DNA from: an uncultured Corynebacterium sp.
GTDB lineage: Bacteria; Actinomycetota; Actinomycetes; Mycobacteriales; Mycobacteriaceae
Length of the DNA: 57,548 bases
Assembly: GCF_946221155.1 (NCBI RefSeq)
Contig: NZ_CAMIAN010000011.1
Location: 1-57,548, forward strand
Direction of reading: 5' to 3'
Of the stretch, positions 24,403-34,206 are shown piece by piece (the stretch's first letter is position 1; the number at the start of each line of letters is the position of its first letter). The notes beneath the pieces were generated by a model. The model was given only the letters and a program-made list of their open reading frames with translations. It was not told the DNA's origin and searched no databases. Made by a program: the position numbers and the translations under genes.

Positions 24403-27249
24403 GTGGCCGATCAGCTGATTGTCCGTGGTGCCAGCGAGCACAACCTCAAGGGCGTGGATATCGACCTGCCGCGCGACAAGATGATCGTGTTTACGGGGCT
24501 GTCCGGCTCGGGTAAATCCTCCCTGGCCTTCGACACCATTTTCGCAGAAGGCCAGCGCCGGTATGTCGAATCATTGAGCTCCTATGCGCGCATGTTCCTC
24601 GGGCGCATGGACAAGCCGGACGTGGAGCTGATCGAGGGGCTGTCCCCAGCAGTGTCCATCGACCAGAAGTCCACGAACCGCAACCCGCGCTCGACCGTTG
24701 GCACGGTAACGGAGATCTTCGACTACCTGCGCCTGCTGTACGCCCGCACTGGCATTCCGCACTGCCCGGAGTGTGGCGGCGTGATCCAGCGGCAGACCCC
24801 GCAGGAGATCGTGGACCAGATTCTGGCGATGGAGCAGGGGCTGAAGTTCCAGGTGCTCGCGCCGGTAGTGCGCACCCGCAAGGGCGAGTTCGTGGACCTC
24901 TTCGAGGACCTGGCCGCGCAGGGCTACTCCCGCGTGCAGGTCGACGGTGCGGTGTACCAGCTGTCCGACCCGCCGACGCTAGAAAAGCAGGTCAATCACG
25001 ACATCGACGTGGTGGTGGACCGCCTGCAGGTAAAGGATTCCCAGAAGCAGCGCCTGACAGACTCGATCGAGACTGCCCTGCAGCTGGCCGACGGCATCGT
25101 GGTTCTGGACTTCGTGGGCCTACCGGATGACGACCCGCACCGCACGCGCCGCTTCTCCGAGAAGATGGCCTGCCCGAACGGCCACGCGATCCAGCTGGAC
25201 GAGCTGGAGCCGCGCACGTTCTCCTTCAACTCGCCCTACGGAGCCTGCCCTGCTTGTGACGGCCTAGGCACGCGCCTGGAGGTCGACGAGAAGCTGGTGA
25301 TTCCGGACGAGGACGCAGCCGTGGTCGATGCGATCGCACCGTGGGCCTCTAGCCCGAACAGCAAGTACTTCACCAAGCTGGTGACTGCGCTGGGCGAGGC
25401 GATGGGCTTTGACCCGAAGTCCCCGTGGAAGGATCTGAAGGCCACCCATCGCAAGGCCATCCTGAACGGCCACAAGACGCAGATCAAGGTCAGCTACCGC
25501 AACCGCTACGGCCGTTCGCGCACCTACAACGCACCCTTCGAGGGCGTGATGCCCTTCCTGAAGCGCAAGCTCGACCAAACCGATTCCGACTGGTCCAAGG
25601 AGCGCTACCGCAGCTACATGCGTGAGGTCGCTTGCCCGACGTGCGACGGCACGCGCCTGAAGCCGGAAGTTCTGGCCGTAACTATTGCCTCGGGCGAGCA
25701 GGAGTTGTCCATCGCCGAGGTCTCTGATCTTTCTATTGCGGACGCCAGCAGCTTCCTAGACAACCTGTCTCTCACCAAGCGCGAGGAGATGATTGCCGGG
25801 GCGGTTCTGCGGGAGATCCAGGCGCGCCTGAAGTTCCTGCTCGACGTTGGCCTGAACTACCTGTCGATGTCCCGCTCCGCGGGCACTCTTTCCGGTGGTG
25901 AGGCTCAGCGTATCCGCCTGGCCACGCAGATCGGCTCTGGCCTGGCGGGCGTGCTGTACGTGCTGGATGAGCCTTCTATTGGCCTGCACCAACGCGATAA
26001 CGAGCGGCTGATCCGCACCCTGGAGCACCTGCGCGATCTGGGCAACACCCTGATCGTGGTGGAGCACGACGAAGACACGATCCGCACGGCCGACTGGTTG
26101 GTGGATATCGGTCCGCGAGCTGGCGAGTATGGCGGCGAGATCGTCTATCAAGGTGAGCCTAAGGGCATTCTCGAAGCTAAGGACTCCTTGACCGGCCAGT
26201 ACCTGTCCGGCGAAAGGGTTCTGGCTGTGCCGGAGAAGCGCCGCCCGATCGATAAGGACCGGGTGCTGACGGTACACGGCGCCCAGGAAAACAACCTGAA
26301 GAACGTGGACGTCACCCTGCCGTTGGGCGTGCTGACACTCATCACTGGCGTATCGGGCTCCGGTAAGTCCTCCCTGATCAACGGCATCGTGGCGAAGTCT
26401 TTGAGCAACACCCTGAACAAGGCGCGCCAGGTGCCGGGGCACCACAAGAAGATCACGGGCACTGAGCACTTGGACAAGCTGGTGCAGGTGGATCAGAGCC
26501 CGATTGGCCGTACCCCGCGATCCAACCCGGCCACGTACACGGGCGTGTTCGACAAGATCCGCAAGCTATTCGCCGAGACGACGGAGGCGAAGGTACGCGG
26601 CTACACCGCGGGCCGGTTCTCGTTCAACGTTAAGGGCGGGCGCTGCGAGGCTTGCCACGGCGACGGCACTCTGAAGATCGAAATGAACTTCCTGCCCGAC
26701 GTGTACGTGCCCTGCGAAGTCTGCGAGGGCGCTCGCTACAACCGCGAGACGCTGGAGGTCCACTACAAGGGCAAGTCCATCGCCGAGGTGCTGGACATGC
26801 CGATCTCCGAGGCGGCGGAATTCTTCGAGCCCGTCACCTCGATTTCCCGCTATCTGAACACTCTGGTGGATGTGGGACTGGGATACGTCCGCCTGGGGCA
26901 GGCGGCCACCACCTTGTCCGGTGGTGAGGCACAGCGCGTGAAGCTAGCCGCCGAGCTGCAAAAGCGTTCCAACGGCCGGACGGTGTACATCCTCGACGAG
27001 CCGACCACCGGCCTGCACTTCGAGGACATCCGCAAGCTGATGCTGGTGATCCAGGGGCTCGTGGACAAGGGCAATAGCGTGTTCATCATCGAGCACAACC
27101 TGGACGTCATTAAGGCTGCCGATTGGATTGTGGACATGGGGCCGGAGGGCGGCTCCGGCGGTGGCACCGTTGTTGCCGAGGGAACCCCGGAGCAGGTTGC
27201 GGAAGTGGAGGCCTCCCACACCGGCCGCTACCTGCGATCCATGCTCTGA
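24403..27249 (+). CDS. uvrA: Excinuclease ABC subunit UvrA
   Basis: A 948-residue ABC-type ATPase that scans DNA for bulky lesions with UvrB. Two ATP-binding halves are visible: Walker A GLSGSGKSSLAFDTI near residue 32 and GVSGSGKSSLING near 648, with signature motifs LSGGEAQRIRLA near 497 and LSGGEAQRVKLA near 840. Zinc-binding cysteine pairs occur in HCPECGG, ACPACDG, CEACHG and CEVCEG. The GTG start is preceded by AAGGAG six bases away, and TAGACT at 24361-24366 could be the -10 box of a leader of about 35 bases. Its 3' end overlaps the DUF2339 gene on the other strand by 22 bases. Confidence 0.97.
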   Translation: MADQLIVRGASEHNLKGVDIDLPRDKMIVFTGLSGSGKSSLAFDTIFAEGQRRYVESLSSYARMFLGRMDKPDVELIEGLSPAVSIDQKSTNRNPRSTVGTVTEIFDYLRLLYARTGIPHCPECGGVIQRQTPQEIVDQILAMEQGLKFQVLAPVVRTRKGEFVDLFEDLAAQGYSRVQVDGAVYQLSDPPTLEKQVNHDIDVVVDRLQVKDSQKQRLTDSIETALQLADGIVVLDFVGLPDDDPHRTRRFSEKMACPNGHAIQLDELEPRTFSFNSPYGACPACDGLGTRLEVDEKLVIPDEDAAVVDAIAPWASSPNSKYFTKLVTALGEAMGFDPKSPWKDLKATHRKAILNGHKTQIKVSYRNRYGRSRTYNAPFEGVMPFLKRKLDQTDSDWSKERYRSYMREVACPTCDGTRLKPEVLAVTIASGEQELSIAEVSDLSIADASSFLDNLSLTKREEMIAGAVLREIQARLKFLLDVGLNYLSMSRSAGTLSGGEAQRIRLATQIGSGLAGVLYVLDEPSIGLHQRDNERLIRTLEHLRDLGNTLIVVEHDEDTIRTADWLVDIGPRAGEYGGEIVYQGEPKGILEAKDSLTGQYLSGERVLAVPEKRRPIDKDRVLTVHGAQENNLKNVDVTLPLGVLTLITGVSGSGKSSLINGIVAKSLSNTLNKARQVPGHHKKITGTEHLDKLVQVDQSPIGRTPRSNPATYTGVFDKIRKLFAETTEAKVRGYTAGRFSFNVKGGRCEACHGDGTLKIEMNFLPDVYVPCEVCEGARYNRETLEVHYKGKSIAEVLDMPISEAAEFFEPVTSISRYLNTLVDVGLGYVRLGQAATTLSGGEAQRVKLAAELQKRSNGRTVYILDEPTTGLHFEDIRKLMLVIQGLVDKGNSVFIIEHNLDVIKAADWIVDMGPEGGSGGGTVVAEGTPEQVAEVEASHTGRYLRSML

Positions 27250-29570
27250 TCCTGCACCCGGGGCTGCTGGGGTTGCTGAGGCTGTTGCTGCATCGGCGGC
27301 TGCGACTGCTGAGACTGTTGTGGCAATGGCGGCTGCGGCACTCGCGACTGCGAGGGCGTCTTGTTTGGCTTCTCGCGGGTGACAGCGGCAACCAGTAGCA
27401 CCATGCCGCAAATGAGGAACGCCAGGGCCTGCACAAGGCCACCGAGGACGGACAGGTCGTAGAAGACAAGCTTGGCGGTGGCGATGATCGCCAGCATCAG
27501 GCCGGGCTTCGAGTTGTTGCGGTACAGCAGGTACACGGCGCCCAACATCCAGCTGACGGAGATCAGCACGTGCGCCACCATGAATGACAGCTTCGTGGTG
27601 GAGATAGCCATAGCGACGGCGGGGATTGCGGAGGAGGCGAGCACAAGGGTGACTACGCCGATAACCAACATCGTCACTTCCGAGTTGGACTGCTTACCCG
27701 GAATCTCGCGTCCAGCAATTCCGCGCAGGCCGGTCTCGAGGAGGTATTGGTGGCGATACAGAAGCGCCACCGCTAGCGCGAGGCTGACTACTAGGACGAT
27801 CGCCGAGTCCGGGACACGCATGTTACCTGCCCCGACCCAGCTGCGCGGCGCGTAGGTGAACACCGTTAGGAAAGAGCACATTAGCGAGATCCATGCGACA
27901 TTCTTAGGCATGCGCGGCAATCCCCATACAACGGCTGCGGTGTATAGCAGCAGCCCCACAGCGACGATGATGCTTCCGTAACCAAACGCCGAGGCCTCAG
28001 CGGGGGAATGCCGTAGTTCAGAATCCAATGCGTACCACTGGAAGAAGCGGATGATGAAGACAATGGGGAGAGTACCGGCGGAGATTATGAAAGCGAACGC
28101 GTTGGCCAGCTGTGGTGGAAGCGGTTCTGTTCCTGGAATCTGGAAGTCCGCTTGGAAGATGCCGCCGTTGGCGCGAGCGATGATGTATGCGCACGCAGTT
28201 ACTAGGGAGATAAAGGCGACGGCCGCCCAGGAATTGCTGGACAACAGGCACACCGACGGAATGATTACCACGGCTACTACGCCGCTGAGGTGAAGCTGGC
28301 GGGATGCAAACGGTGGGACGAAGCTGATAATCGTCACGAGCGCGAAGCCCACCACGCCGAGCAGGAACGTCGTAAGTATGAAGGGTGCACTCAGCAGCAT
28401 CGCGCAGATGTAAGTAATGGTCGCGGTGGTCTGAAGCTTGAACCACGGGCGGCCCCAACGGGCTGCGAAGCCGCAGATTGCGGCGGCGATCAAACTGCCA
28501 GCGAAGTAGCCATTGTGGATTTCGCGTTGCACTTCCTGGTCGGCGGGGAACATAGAGAGGAAGCTCGCTGCCGCCGGCAGGATAAATAGAGGCGCAAAGG
28601 CGGTGACGACCACCGCGAGGACTTCCTTCTTCCAGGCATACGCCAGAGCCAAAGAGCCGGCACATATGACCACCGTCAGCACGCTACCGAGCGCCTCGCC
28701 GAACCATCCCAGGTTGAACACCGCGACCCAGAGGTCCGCCAAACCGCCCAGAGTGGCAACTATCAATAGCGCCGAGGAGCTCACTCCGTCTGGTTGCTTC
28801 TTGTGCACGATTGTCGACGTCACGGCCAAACCGCCACAGATCACCGCAGCGAGAATCACCGCTCCCTCCGGAGTAAGGATTCCGGAAGCATAGGCCAATA
28901 GAGCCAGGAAGGTGAGGCCGACGACCGTGATGGAGCCGCCGATGATCGCCAGCAGGCGAGTGACCAGGTCCTCCTTTTCCCACCACTGTTGCAGCTTGTT
29001 CGGCTCCTTTGGCTCCTGCTGCTTCGCAGCTGGTTGGGGCTGTGGCTGAGGGGCAGCTGGTCGCGGAGCCTGAGGTCGCGATGCCTGCGGGCGCGGTGCC
29101 TGAGGACGCGCTGGCGCTTGCTGCTGTGGCGGAACGGACACCTGGCGTGGCGGTTGTGCAGGGCGCGCCGGGTGGTGCTGCGCCTGTTGTGGCTGCTGCT
29201 GACGCTGAGTCGGCGTGGGTTGAGGTTGTGCGGGCTGAGGCTGTGCGAACCGAGGCTTGGGAGCTTGAGGCCGCTCCATCTTACGTTCAGCCGACCGTTC
29301 AGCTGGGGCAGGGGAGTGCTTCTGTGGAGGGTGAGCCGGTGGAGCCTGTAAGCCCGGTTTGGGGCGTGGAGGAGGTGAAGCTGGGGGCGTCACTAAGGAT
29401 GAAGAGGCAGCAGCTTGTTGCGCCTGCGAGAGCCTTTGCTGATTCATGGCGACCTCCCGCAGAATGCTGATCATCTGCGTTTGCGCCTGCACCTGCGAGC
29501 GGGCAAGGTCATCGATACGCCTAATGAGGTCGTTGGTGGGCTGTGCGGATCTTTTAGAAGAGTTATTCAT
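27228..29570 (-). CDS. DUF2339-family polytopic membrane protein
   Basis: A 780-residue protein. Residues 10-55 form a short coiled coil (IDDLARSQVQAQTQMISILREV). Residues 60-215 are extremely rich in Pro, Gln and Ala and form a disordered linker. From about residue 228 to 745 there are about twenty hydrophobic segments with short loops (starting LLAIIGGSITVVGLTFLALL), as in DUF2339. The C-terminus is again Gln/Pro-rich. The molecular function of DUF2339 is unknown. The coding region is distinctly lower in GC than uvrA next door. It converges with uvrA, with overlapping ends, and is divergent from infC. Confidence 0.8.
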   Translation of the reverse strand: MNNSSKRSAQPTNDLIRRIDDLARSQVQAQTQMISILREVAMNQQRLSQAQQAAASSSLVTPPASPPPRPKPGLQAPPAHPPQKHSPAPAERSAERKMERPQAPKPRFAQPQPAQPQPTPTQRQQQPQQAQHHPARPAQPPRQVSVPPQQQAPARPQAPRPQASRPQAPRPAAPQPQPQPAAKQQEPKEPNKLQQWWEKEDLVTRLLAIIGGSITVVGLTFLALLAYASGILTPEGAVILAAVICGGLAVTSTIVHKKQPDGVSSSALLIVATLGGLADLWVAVFNLGWFGEALGSVLTVVICAGSLALAYAWKKEVLAVVVTAFAPLFILPAAASFLSMFPADQEVQREIHNGYFAGSLIAAAICGFAARWGRPWFKLQTTATITYICAMLLSAPFILTTFLLGVVGFALVTIISFVPPFASRQLHLSGVVAVVIIPSVCLLSSNSWAAVAFISLVTACAYIIARANGGIFQADFQIPGTEPLPPQLANAFAFIISAGTLPIVFIIRFFQWYALDSELRHSPAEASAFGYGSIIVAVGLLLYTAAVVWGLPRMPKNVAWISLMCSFLTVFTYAPRSWVGAGNMRVPDSAIVLVVSLALAVALLYRHQYLLETGLRGIAGREIPGKQSNSEVTMLVIGVVTLVLASSAIPAVAMAISTTKLSFMVAHVLISVSWMLGAVYLLYRNNSKPGLMLAIIATAKLVFYDLSVLGGLVQALAFLICGMVLLVAAVTREKPNKTPSQSRVPQPPLPQQSQQSQPPMQQQPQQPQQPRVQDQSMDRR

Positions 29571-29618
29571 GGCTCAAAAGTTTATTCTGGTTTGGCGCAC
29601 CAGGGCGCAGTAATGGTT

Positions 29619-29647
29619 TTGGTAATTGCCCGGACGATTGTTATACT
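29619..29647 (+). promoter_or_regulatory. Candidate infC promoter
   Basis: TTGGTA at 29619-29624 and TATACT at 29642-29647 are separated by 17 bases. The predicted start near 29654 would give an infC leader of about 290 bases. Confidence 0.55.
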
Positions 29648-29947
29648 TCCAAGCACTACCGTCTCGTTCCGTCGGTTTGGGTCGCTTTTATCTCAAGCTT
29701 GGCTCAAACAAACGGAAACGGGCTGCAAGTGGAGATTCCTTCTCCCACCTGGAGACCTCCTTTAAGGAAGGGCTCGGGTCGTAGCCACAGGCACGGATGG
29801 GTTCAGGAGAATCCAGAAGTGTAATGCGTGATGCAGGGCAGTTGTTCCCGCCGGCGCAAAGTGGCTGTGATTGTGGGGGAACACAGGGGATCTTCAGTAC
29901 TGCAGGGGTCGGTAAGACATTAACCAAACTGCTACTGAGGAGTTCAC
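29648..29947 (+). promoter_or_regulatory. Long leader of the infC-rpmI-rplT mRNA
   Basis: About 300 bases without a conventional gene separate the promoter from infC. They include inverted repeats such as TGTTCCC (near 29847) with GGGGAACA (near 29876) and GGAGA/TCTCC near 29732. A 51-codon reading frame from 29797 ends by overlapping the infC start. Leaders of this operon are autoregulated in other bacteria (by IF3 or L20), but no known leader family is recognised here. Confidence 0.45.

Positions 29948-29952
<5 letters not shown>
29797..29952 (+). CDS. Possible leader reading frame overlapping the infC start
   Basis: ATG at 29797 opens a 51-codon frame that ends with TAG at 29950-29952, sharing one base with the ATT start of infC. 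An inner ATG lies ten codons in, with AGAAG four bases before it. The peptide includes GCDCGG and TAGVGKTLTKLLLR but matches no family I know. The ribosome sites are weak, so it may be chance; if translated it would couple to infC. Confidence 0.25.
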
Positions 29953-30469
<517 letters not shown>

Positions 30470-30501
30470 TAACAGAACTAGTTGTTAGAGGTTTTTCACC
30501 A

Positions 30502-30696
30502 ATGAAGCAGAAGACTCACAAGGGTGCCGCAAAGCGCATCAAGATCTCCGGTTCCGGCAAGCTGCGTCGCGAGCAGGCTAACCGCCGCCACCTGCTGGAG
30601 GGCAAGCCTTCCAAGCGCACCCGTCGCCTGAAGGGCACCGAGGACGTCGCTCCGGCCGATGTCAAGCGCATGAAGCGTCTGCTGGGCAAGGCATAA
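30502..30696 (+). CDS. rpmI: 50S ribosomal protein L35
   Basis: A 64-residue, highly basic ribosomal protein of normal length (MKQKTHKGAAKRIKISGSGK at the start, KRMKRLLGKA at the end). The gene sits 32 bases after infC and 112 bases before rplT in the standard infC-rpmI-rplT operon. AGAGG precedes the ATG by a suitable distance. It binds 23S rRNA in the large subunit. Confidence 0.97.
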   Translation: MKQKTHKGAAKRIKISGSGKLRREQANRRHLLEGKPSKRTRRLKGTEDVAPADVKRMKRLLGKA

Positions 30697-30808
30697 CTTA
30701 AAGCCCGCTTTTCCACCCCTATACACCCAACCGCGTCATCGAGTGGATTCAGCGCTTGAGAAAGTGCTGGTTCGAGGCGCGCACTCTTAAAGAAAAGGAA
30801 GTATCACC

Positions 30809-31192
30809 GTGGCACGTGTCAAGCGCTCAGTGAACGCCAAGAAGAAGCGTCGCGAAGTACTGAAGTCCGCCAAGGGCTACCGTGGTCAGCGCTCCCGCCT
30901 GTACCGCAAGGCAAAGGAGCAGATGCTCCACTCCAAGACTTACGAGTTCCGCGATCGCAAGGCTCGTAAGAACGAGTTCCGCAAGCTGTGGATCCAGCGC
31001 ATCAACGCTGGTGCTCGCCAGAACGGCATGACCTACAACCGTCTGATCCAGGGCCTGCGCCTGGCCGAGATCGAGGTCGACCGCAAGAACCTGGCTGAGC
31101 TGGCCGTCAACGACTTCGACGCATTCACCGCTCTGTGCGAGGCTGCAAAGGCTGCCCTGCCGGAGGACGTTAACGCACCGGCTGCCTCCTAA
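30809..31192 (+). CDS. rplT: 50S ribosomal protein L20
   Basis: A 127-residue protein with the L20 N-terminus MARVKRSVNAKKKRREVLK and the core RLYRKAKEQ and WIQRINAGARQNGMTY. It binds 23S rRNA early in large-subunit assembly. The start codon is GTG at 30809, with AAGGAAG seven bases upstream. The gene ends the infC operon; a strong terminator follows at 31218. Confidence 0.97.
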   Translation: MARVKRSVNAKKKRREVLKSAKGYRGQRSRLYRKAKEQMLHSKTYEFRDRKARKNEFRKLWIQRINAGARQNGMTYNRLIQGLRLAEIEVDRKNLAELAVNDFDAFTALCEAAKAALPEDVNAPAAS

Positions 31193-31217
31193 AGCCAGCC
31201 CTAAACGCGTAACGCGC

Positions 31218-31250
31218 ACCCCATCCTGGATACCCAGGGTGGGGTTTTGT
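31218..31250 (+). terminator. Intrinsic terminator after rplT
   Basis: Twelve-base arms at 31218-31229 and 31234-31245 (ACCCCATCCTGG and CCAGGGTGGGGT, one G-T pair) form a hairpin with a four-base loop followed by TTTTG. Confidence 0.9.
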
Positions 31251-31349
31251 CGTATAGGGCCATATGCAAGCTGCGATTCCCGATAGATTGGAGGGGCAGC
31301 CCCGGATATAGCCGGGCAGAAGTCCGTTAAAAGCTAAGGAGAATCCGCA

Positions 31350-32126
31350 TTGAAGACCTACACACGCGCCGCACTGGCAGCAGTCCTGGCTTTGTCTCTC
31401 AGCGGTTCCCTAGCAGCCTGCAACATGAGCACTAACGAAGACGCCGAACGGGCCATGCAGGAAGCCTCGGAAGGCTCAGGAGGCTCGGAAGGGACCGGTG
31501 ATGAGGATCTTTCCTATGCCGATATGTCAGAGGAGGACTTTGCAGCGAAGGCTGCAAAGACTGTCGAGGAGTTCATTCAAACCAACTTTGATTCCGCTTT
31601 GGTCAAGACAATCGAAAGGCTCCCCGACGAGGATAAGGAGCTGCTCAAGCGGGCTAACACGGTGGCCAACGTCGAGAAGCTCTCCAACGAAGAGAAGGAT
31701 GAACTCTTCGAAGTAGCCGACAAGGTGTACAACGTGCGTCACTTCATCGCGGGGGTTGATGACATGAGCGATGAAGACCGCGGTGCGGTAGTTGTTGGTC
31801 TGAATTACAGCCTCGACGGGATCTGGCGGTTTTTTGGTGGCCACGGCGCGATGGAGGTGAAGGCACATCCGGAGAAGGCGAAAGTCGATAGTGCTCGTAC
31901 GAAGGTGGAGTTCCCGATGGGTTCCCTCGAAATGCACATGCACGGCATCGAGGCGAGTCAGCAGGAGCCCCTTGCCGTTGTCGTGGACGGCGGCCAGCTT
32001 CGCATTCATGGCCAGTACCTCATCGACATTGCACACGAGGCCAAGGATGGGACGATGACTCGTACTCATTCCAAGAACGGCGTTACCACGACGGAGAAGG
32101 AGCAGATGACTCTGTTCGAAAACTAG
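31350..32126 (+). CDS. Lipoprotein of unknown function
   Basis: A 258-residue protein with a lipoprotein signal: KTYTRAALAAVLALSLSGS then the lipobox LAAC near residue 23, where Cys would be lipid-modified after export. An acidic Gly/Ser/Glu-rich linker follows, and then a mixed domain (EEFIQTNFDSALVKTIERL, MGSLEMHMHGIEASQQEPL). I do not recognise the domain. The start is TTG at 31350, with AAGGAG eight bases upstream. TAGATT at 31284-31289 could be the -10 box, giving a leader with the small hairpins GGGGCAGCCCC and CCCGG/CCGGG. It interrupts the otherwise conserved rplT-tsnR order. Confidence 0.82.
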   Translation: MKTYTRAALAAVLALSLSGSLAACNMSTNEDAERAMQEASEGSGGSEGTGDEDLSYADMSEEDFAAKAAKTVEEFIQTNFDSALVKTIERLPDEDKELLKRANTVANVEKLSNEEKDELFEVADKVYNVRHFIAGVDDMSDEDRGAVVVGLNYSLDGIWRFFGGHGAMEVKAHPEKAKVDSARTKVEFPMGSLEMHMHGIEASQQEPLAVVVDGGQLRIHGQYLIDIAHEAKDGTMTRTHSKNGVTTTEKEQMTLFEN

Positions 32127-32132
32127 GTCAAT

Positions 32133-32145
32133 TATGCTGTGGGGT
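32133..32145 (+). promoter_or_regulatory. -10 box fitting a leaderless tsnR-like transcript
   Basis: TATGCT at 32133-32138 is followed by seven bases and ATG 32146. The earlier in-frame ATG at 32134 lies inside the box and is therefore unlikely to be the start. Confidence 0.5.
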
Positions 32146-32991
32146 ATGAACCCGCAGGATGCCCAAGAGCTTTTCACTGAAAGAACCCCTCGCATTGTCA
32201 ACGCAGCCAAGCTTCACCGGGCTGCTGCACGCAAGAAGGCGGGGGTTTTCCTTGTGGAGGGGGAGAACAGCGTAGAGGCCGCCATTGCTACCGGAAGTGC
32301 CACGGACGTGTACGTCACGCTGGCTGCCGCGGAGCGCTTCGAGCCGATTATCCGCACCGCCGGCTACCTCAATATCTACGTGCACTACATTACGGACAAG
32401 GCCGCCAAGCACCTTTCTGATACCGCCACGACTACAGGTTTGTTTGCCGTGTGCAAGCCGGTGCTGTGGTCTGTCGGTCAGGTATTGACGCCCCAGCCTC
32501 GGCTCGTGAGCGTCCCAGTGGAAACCAACGACCCCGGAAATGCAGGCACCCTGATTCGAGTGGCCGATGCCATGGGCGCGGATGCCGTGGTGTTTGCCGG
32601 GGAGACGGCAGATCCGCAGTCGTGCAAGGCCGCTCGCGCTTCGGCAGGCTCACTGTTCCACGTGCCGGTGGCCCGCTCCACCAACGTGAAGGACGTGTTG
32701 GGCCAGCTGCGTGCCCAGGGGCTGCAAATTCTCGCCACCGCGGCCGACGGTGAGGTCAGCCTGGATGACGCCGGAGAGATCCTCAAAAAGCCGACCGCGT
32801 GGCTGTTCGGCAATGAGGCGCACGGGCTGGGTGAGGAGCTGCTGGCTGAGGCGGACCTGCGGGTTTCCATCCCTATTCGTGGGCGCGCAGAATCCCTCAA
32901 CCTTGCCACCGCGGCCTCCATCTGCATGTATGAATCGTCCCGCATCCAGGCAGCGGCGCGCGCGGCTGCCGGGGGAGCAGTCGAAGACTGA
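32146..32991 (+). CDS. tsnR: SpoU/TrmH-family RNA 2'-O-methyltransferase
   Basis: A 281-residue protein starting MNPQDAQELFTERTPRI. The N-terminal substrate-binding domain (FLVEGENSVEAAI) is followed by the knotted SPOUT methyltransferase domain: NDPGNAGTLIRVADAMGADAV near residue 128, WLFGNEAHGLGEELL near 224 and SIPIRGRAESLNLATAASI near 244, the three family motifs. It methylates a ribose in ribosomal RNA using S-adenosylmethionine. The name follows the position between rplT and pheS as for Rv1644; the modified nucleotide cannot be told. Confidence 0.9.
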   Translation: MNPQDAQELFTERTPRIVNAAKLHRAAARKKAGVFLVEGENSVEAAIATGSATDVYVTLAAAERFEPIIRTAGYLNIYVHYITDKAAKHLSDTATTTGLFAVCKPVLWSVGQVLTPQPRLVSVPVETNDPGNAGTLIRVADAMGADAVVFAGETADPQSCKAARASAGSLFHVPVARSTNVKDVLGQLRAQGLQILATAADGEVSLDDAGEILKKPTAWLFGNEAHGLGEELLAEADLRVSIPIRGRAESLNLATAASICMYESSRIQAAARAAAGGAVED

Positions 32992-33075
32992 TAGCCCCAA
33001 CTCGGTGCGACAGTGAGTCAGCCGGGTATTATTGACGAGGTTAAGCCGTGCACGTAGAAAGAGGAGCGCACTGAA

Positions 33076-34131
33076 GTGACGGATTCCGCGGACACTCCCC
33101 AGGTAGAGCTTTCGGAGCAGGGGCTCAACGCCGCAGCAGACGCAGCCGAAAAGGCCTTTGCCGAGGCTGCAAATCTGGAGGAACTTGCGGCCGCTCGCCG
33201 CGAGCACCTGGGCGACGATGCCCCCATTCCGGCCGCCCGCCGTAGCCTGGGCAGCCTGCCGAAGGATCAGCGCAAGGACGCTGGTCGCCTGGTGAACATG
33301 GCACGAGGTCGCGTCGAGAAGCGCTTCGCCCAGGTCAAGGCCGAACTCGAGCGTAAGCGCAACGAGGAAGTCCTGCGCGCCGAGCGCATCGACGTCACCG
33401 AGCCGACTACCCGCGGCCAGCGCGGCGCCCAGCACCCGATCACCATTCTGTCCGAGCAGATCGCCGACATCTTCGTCGGCATGGGCTGGGAGATCGCCGA
33501 CGGCCCGGAGGTCGAGGCCGAGTACTTCAACTTCGACTCCCTGAACTTCATCCCGGACCACCCCGCGCGCACGCTGCAGGACACCTTCCACATCGCTCCG
33601 GAAGGTTCTGGCCAGGTGCTGCGCACTCACACGTCTCCGGTGCAGATGCGCACGATGCTTTCCCGCGACCTGCCGATCTACATCGCCTGCCCGGGCCGCG
33701 TGTTCCGCACCGATGAGCTGGACGCCACCCACACCCCCGTGTTCCACCAGGTGGAAGGCCTTGCAGTGGATAAGGGGCTGACGATGGCGCACCTGAAGGG
33801 CACGCTGGACCACCTGGCCAAGACGCTGTTCGGCGAGGAGGCCAAGACCCGCATCCGCCCGAACTACTTCCCGTTTACCGAGCCCTCCGCAGAGGTGGAT
33901 GTCTGGTTCGCTGACAAGAAGGGCGGCGCCGGCTGGATCGAGTGGGGTGGCTGCGGCATGGTCAACCCGAACGTCTTGATCGCCGCGGGCGTAGATCCGG
34001 AGGAGTACTCCGGCTTCGCCTTTGGCATGGGCATTGAGCGCACCCTGCAGTTCCGCAACGGCCTGCCCGACATGCGCGACATGGTGGAGGGCGATGTGCG
34101 CTTCACCCTGCCGTTCGGCGTTCGCCGCTAG
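33076..34131 (+). CDS. pheS: Phenylalanine-tRNA ligase alpha subunit
   Basis: A 351-residue class II synthetase subunit that, with PheT, charges tRNA-Phe. The N-terminal helical arm (residues 1-85) binds tRNA. The catalytic core shows HPITILSEQIADIFVGMGW, HTSPVQMRTM, PGRVFRTDELDATHTPVFHQVEGL (motif 2) and GFAFGMGIERTLQFRNGL (motif 3). The start is GTG at 33076, with GAGGAG nine bases upstream. TATTAT at 33027-33032 may be the -10 box. No T-box leader is visible. The gap to pheT contains direct repeats. Confidence 0.97.
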   Translation: MTDSADTPQVELSEQGLNAAADAAEKAFAEAANLEELAAARREHLGDDAPIPAARRSLGSLPKDQRKDAGRLVNMARGRVEKRFAQVKAELERKRNEEVLRAERIDVTEPTTRGQRGAQHPITILSEQIADIFVGMGWEIADGPEVEAEYFNFDSLNFIPDHPARTLQDTFHIAPEGSGQVLRTHTSPVQMRTMLSRDLPIYIACPGRVFRTDELDATHTPVFHQVEGLAVDKGLTMAHLKGTLDHLAKTLFGEEAKTRIRPNYFPFTEPSAEVDVWFADKKGGAGWIEWGGCGMVNPNVLIAAGVDPEEYSGFAFGMGIERTLQFRNGLPDMRDMVEGDVRFTLPFGVRR

Positions 34132-34168
34132 AGCAATTTCCCCCAGAGCACCAGAGCATCCCAGAGCA
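34129..34168. repeat. CCAGAGCA direct repeats between pheS and pheT
   Basis: CCAGAGCA occurs at 34143-34150, 34151-34158 and 34161-34168; TAGAGCA at the pheS stop codon is a partial copy. The repeats fill most of the 75-base gap between two genes that are usually close or overlapping. Confidence 0.7.
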
Positions 34169-34206
34169 CCCCATCTAAAGCCCCAATCAAGGATCTTTCG
34201 AAAATC

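Noticed and set aside
32992..33075. T-box leader before pheS
   Set aside because: The gap is only 84 bases and contains no T-box core or terminator hairpin.
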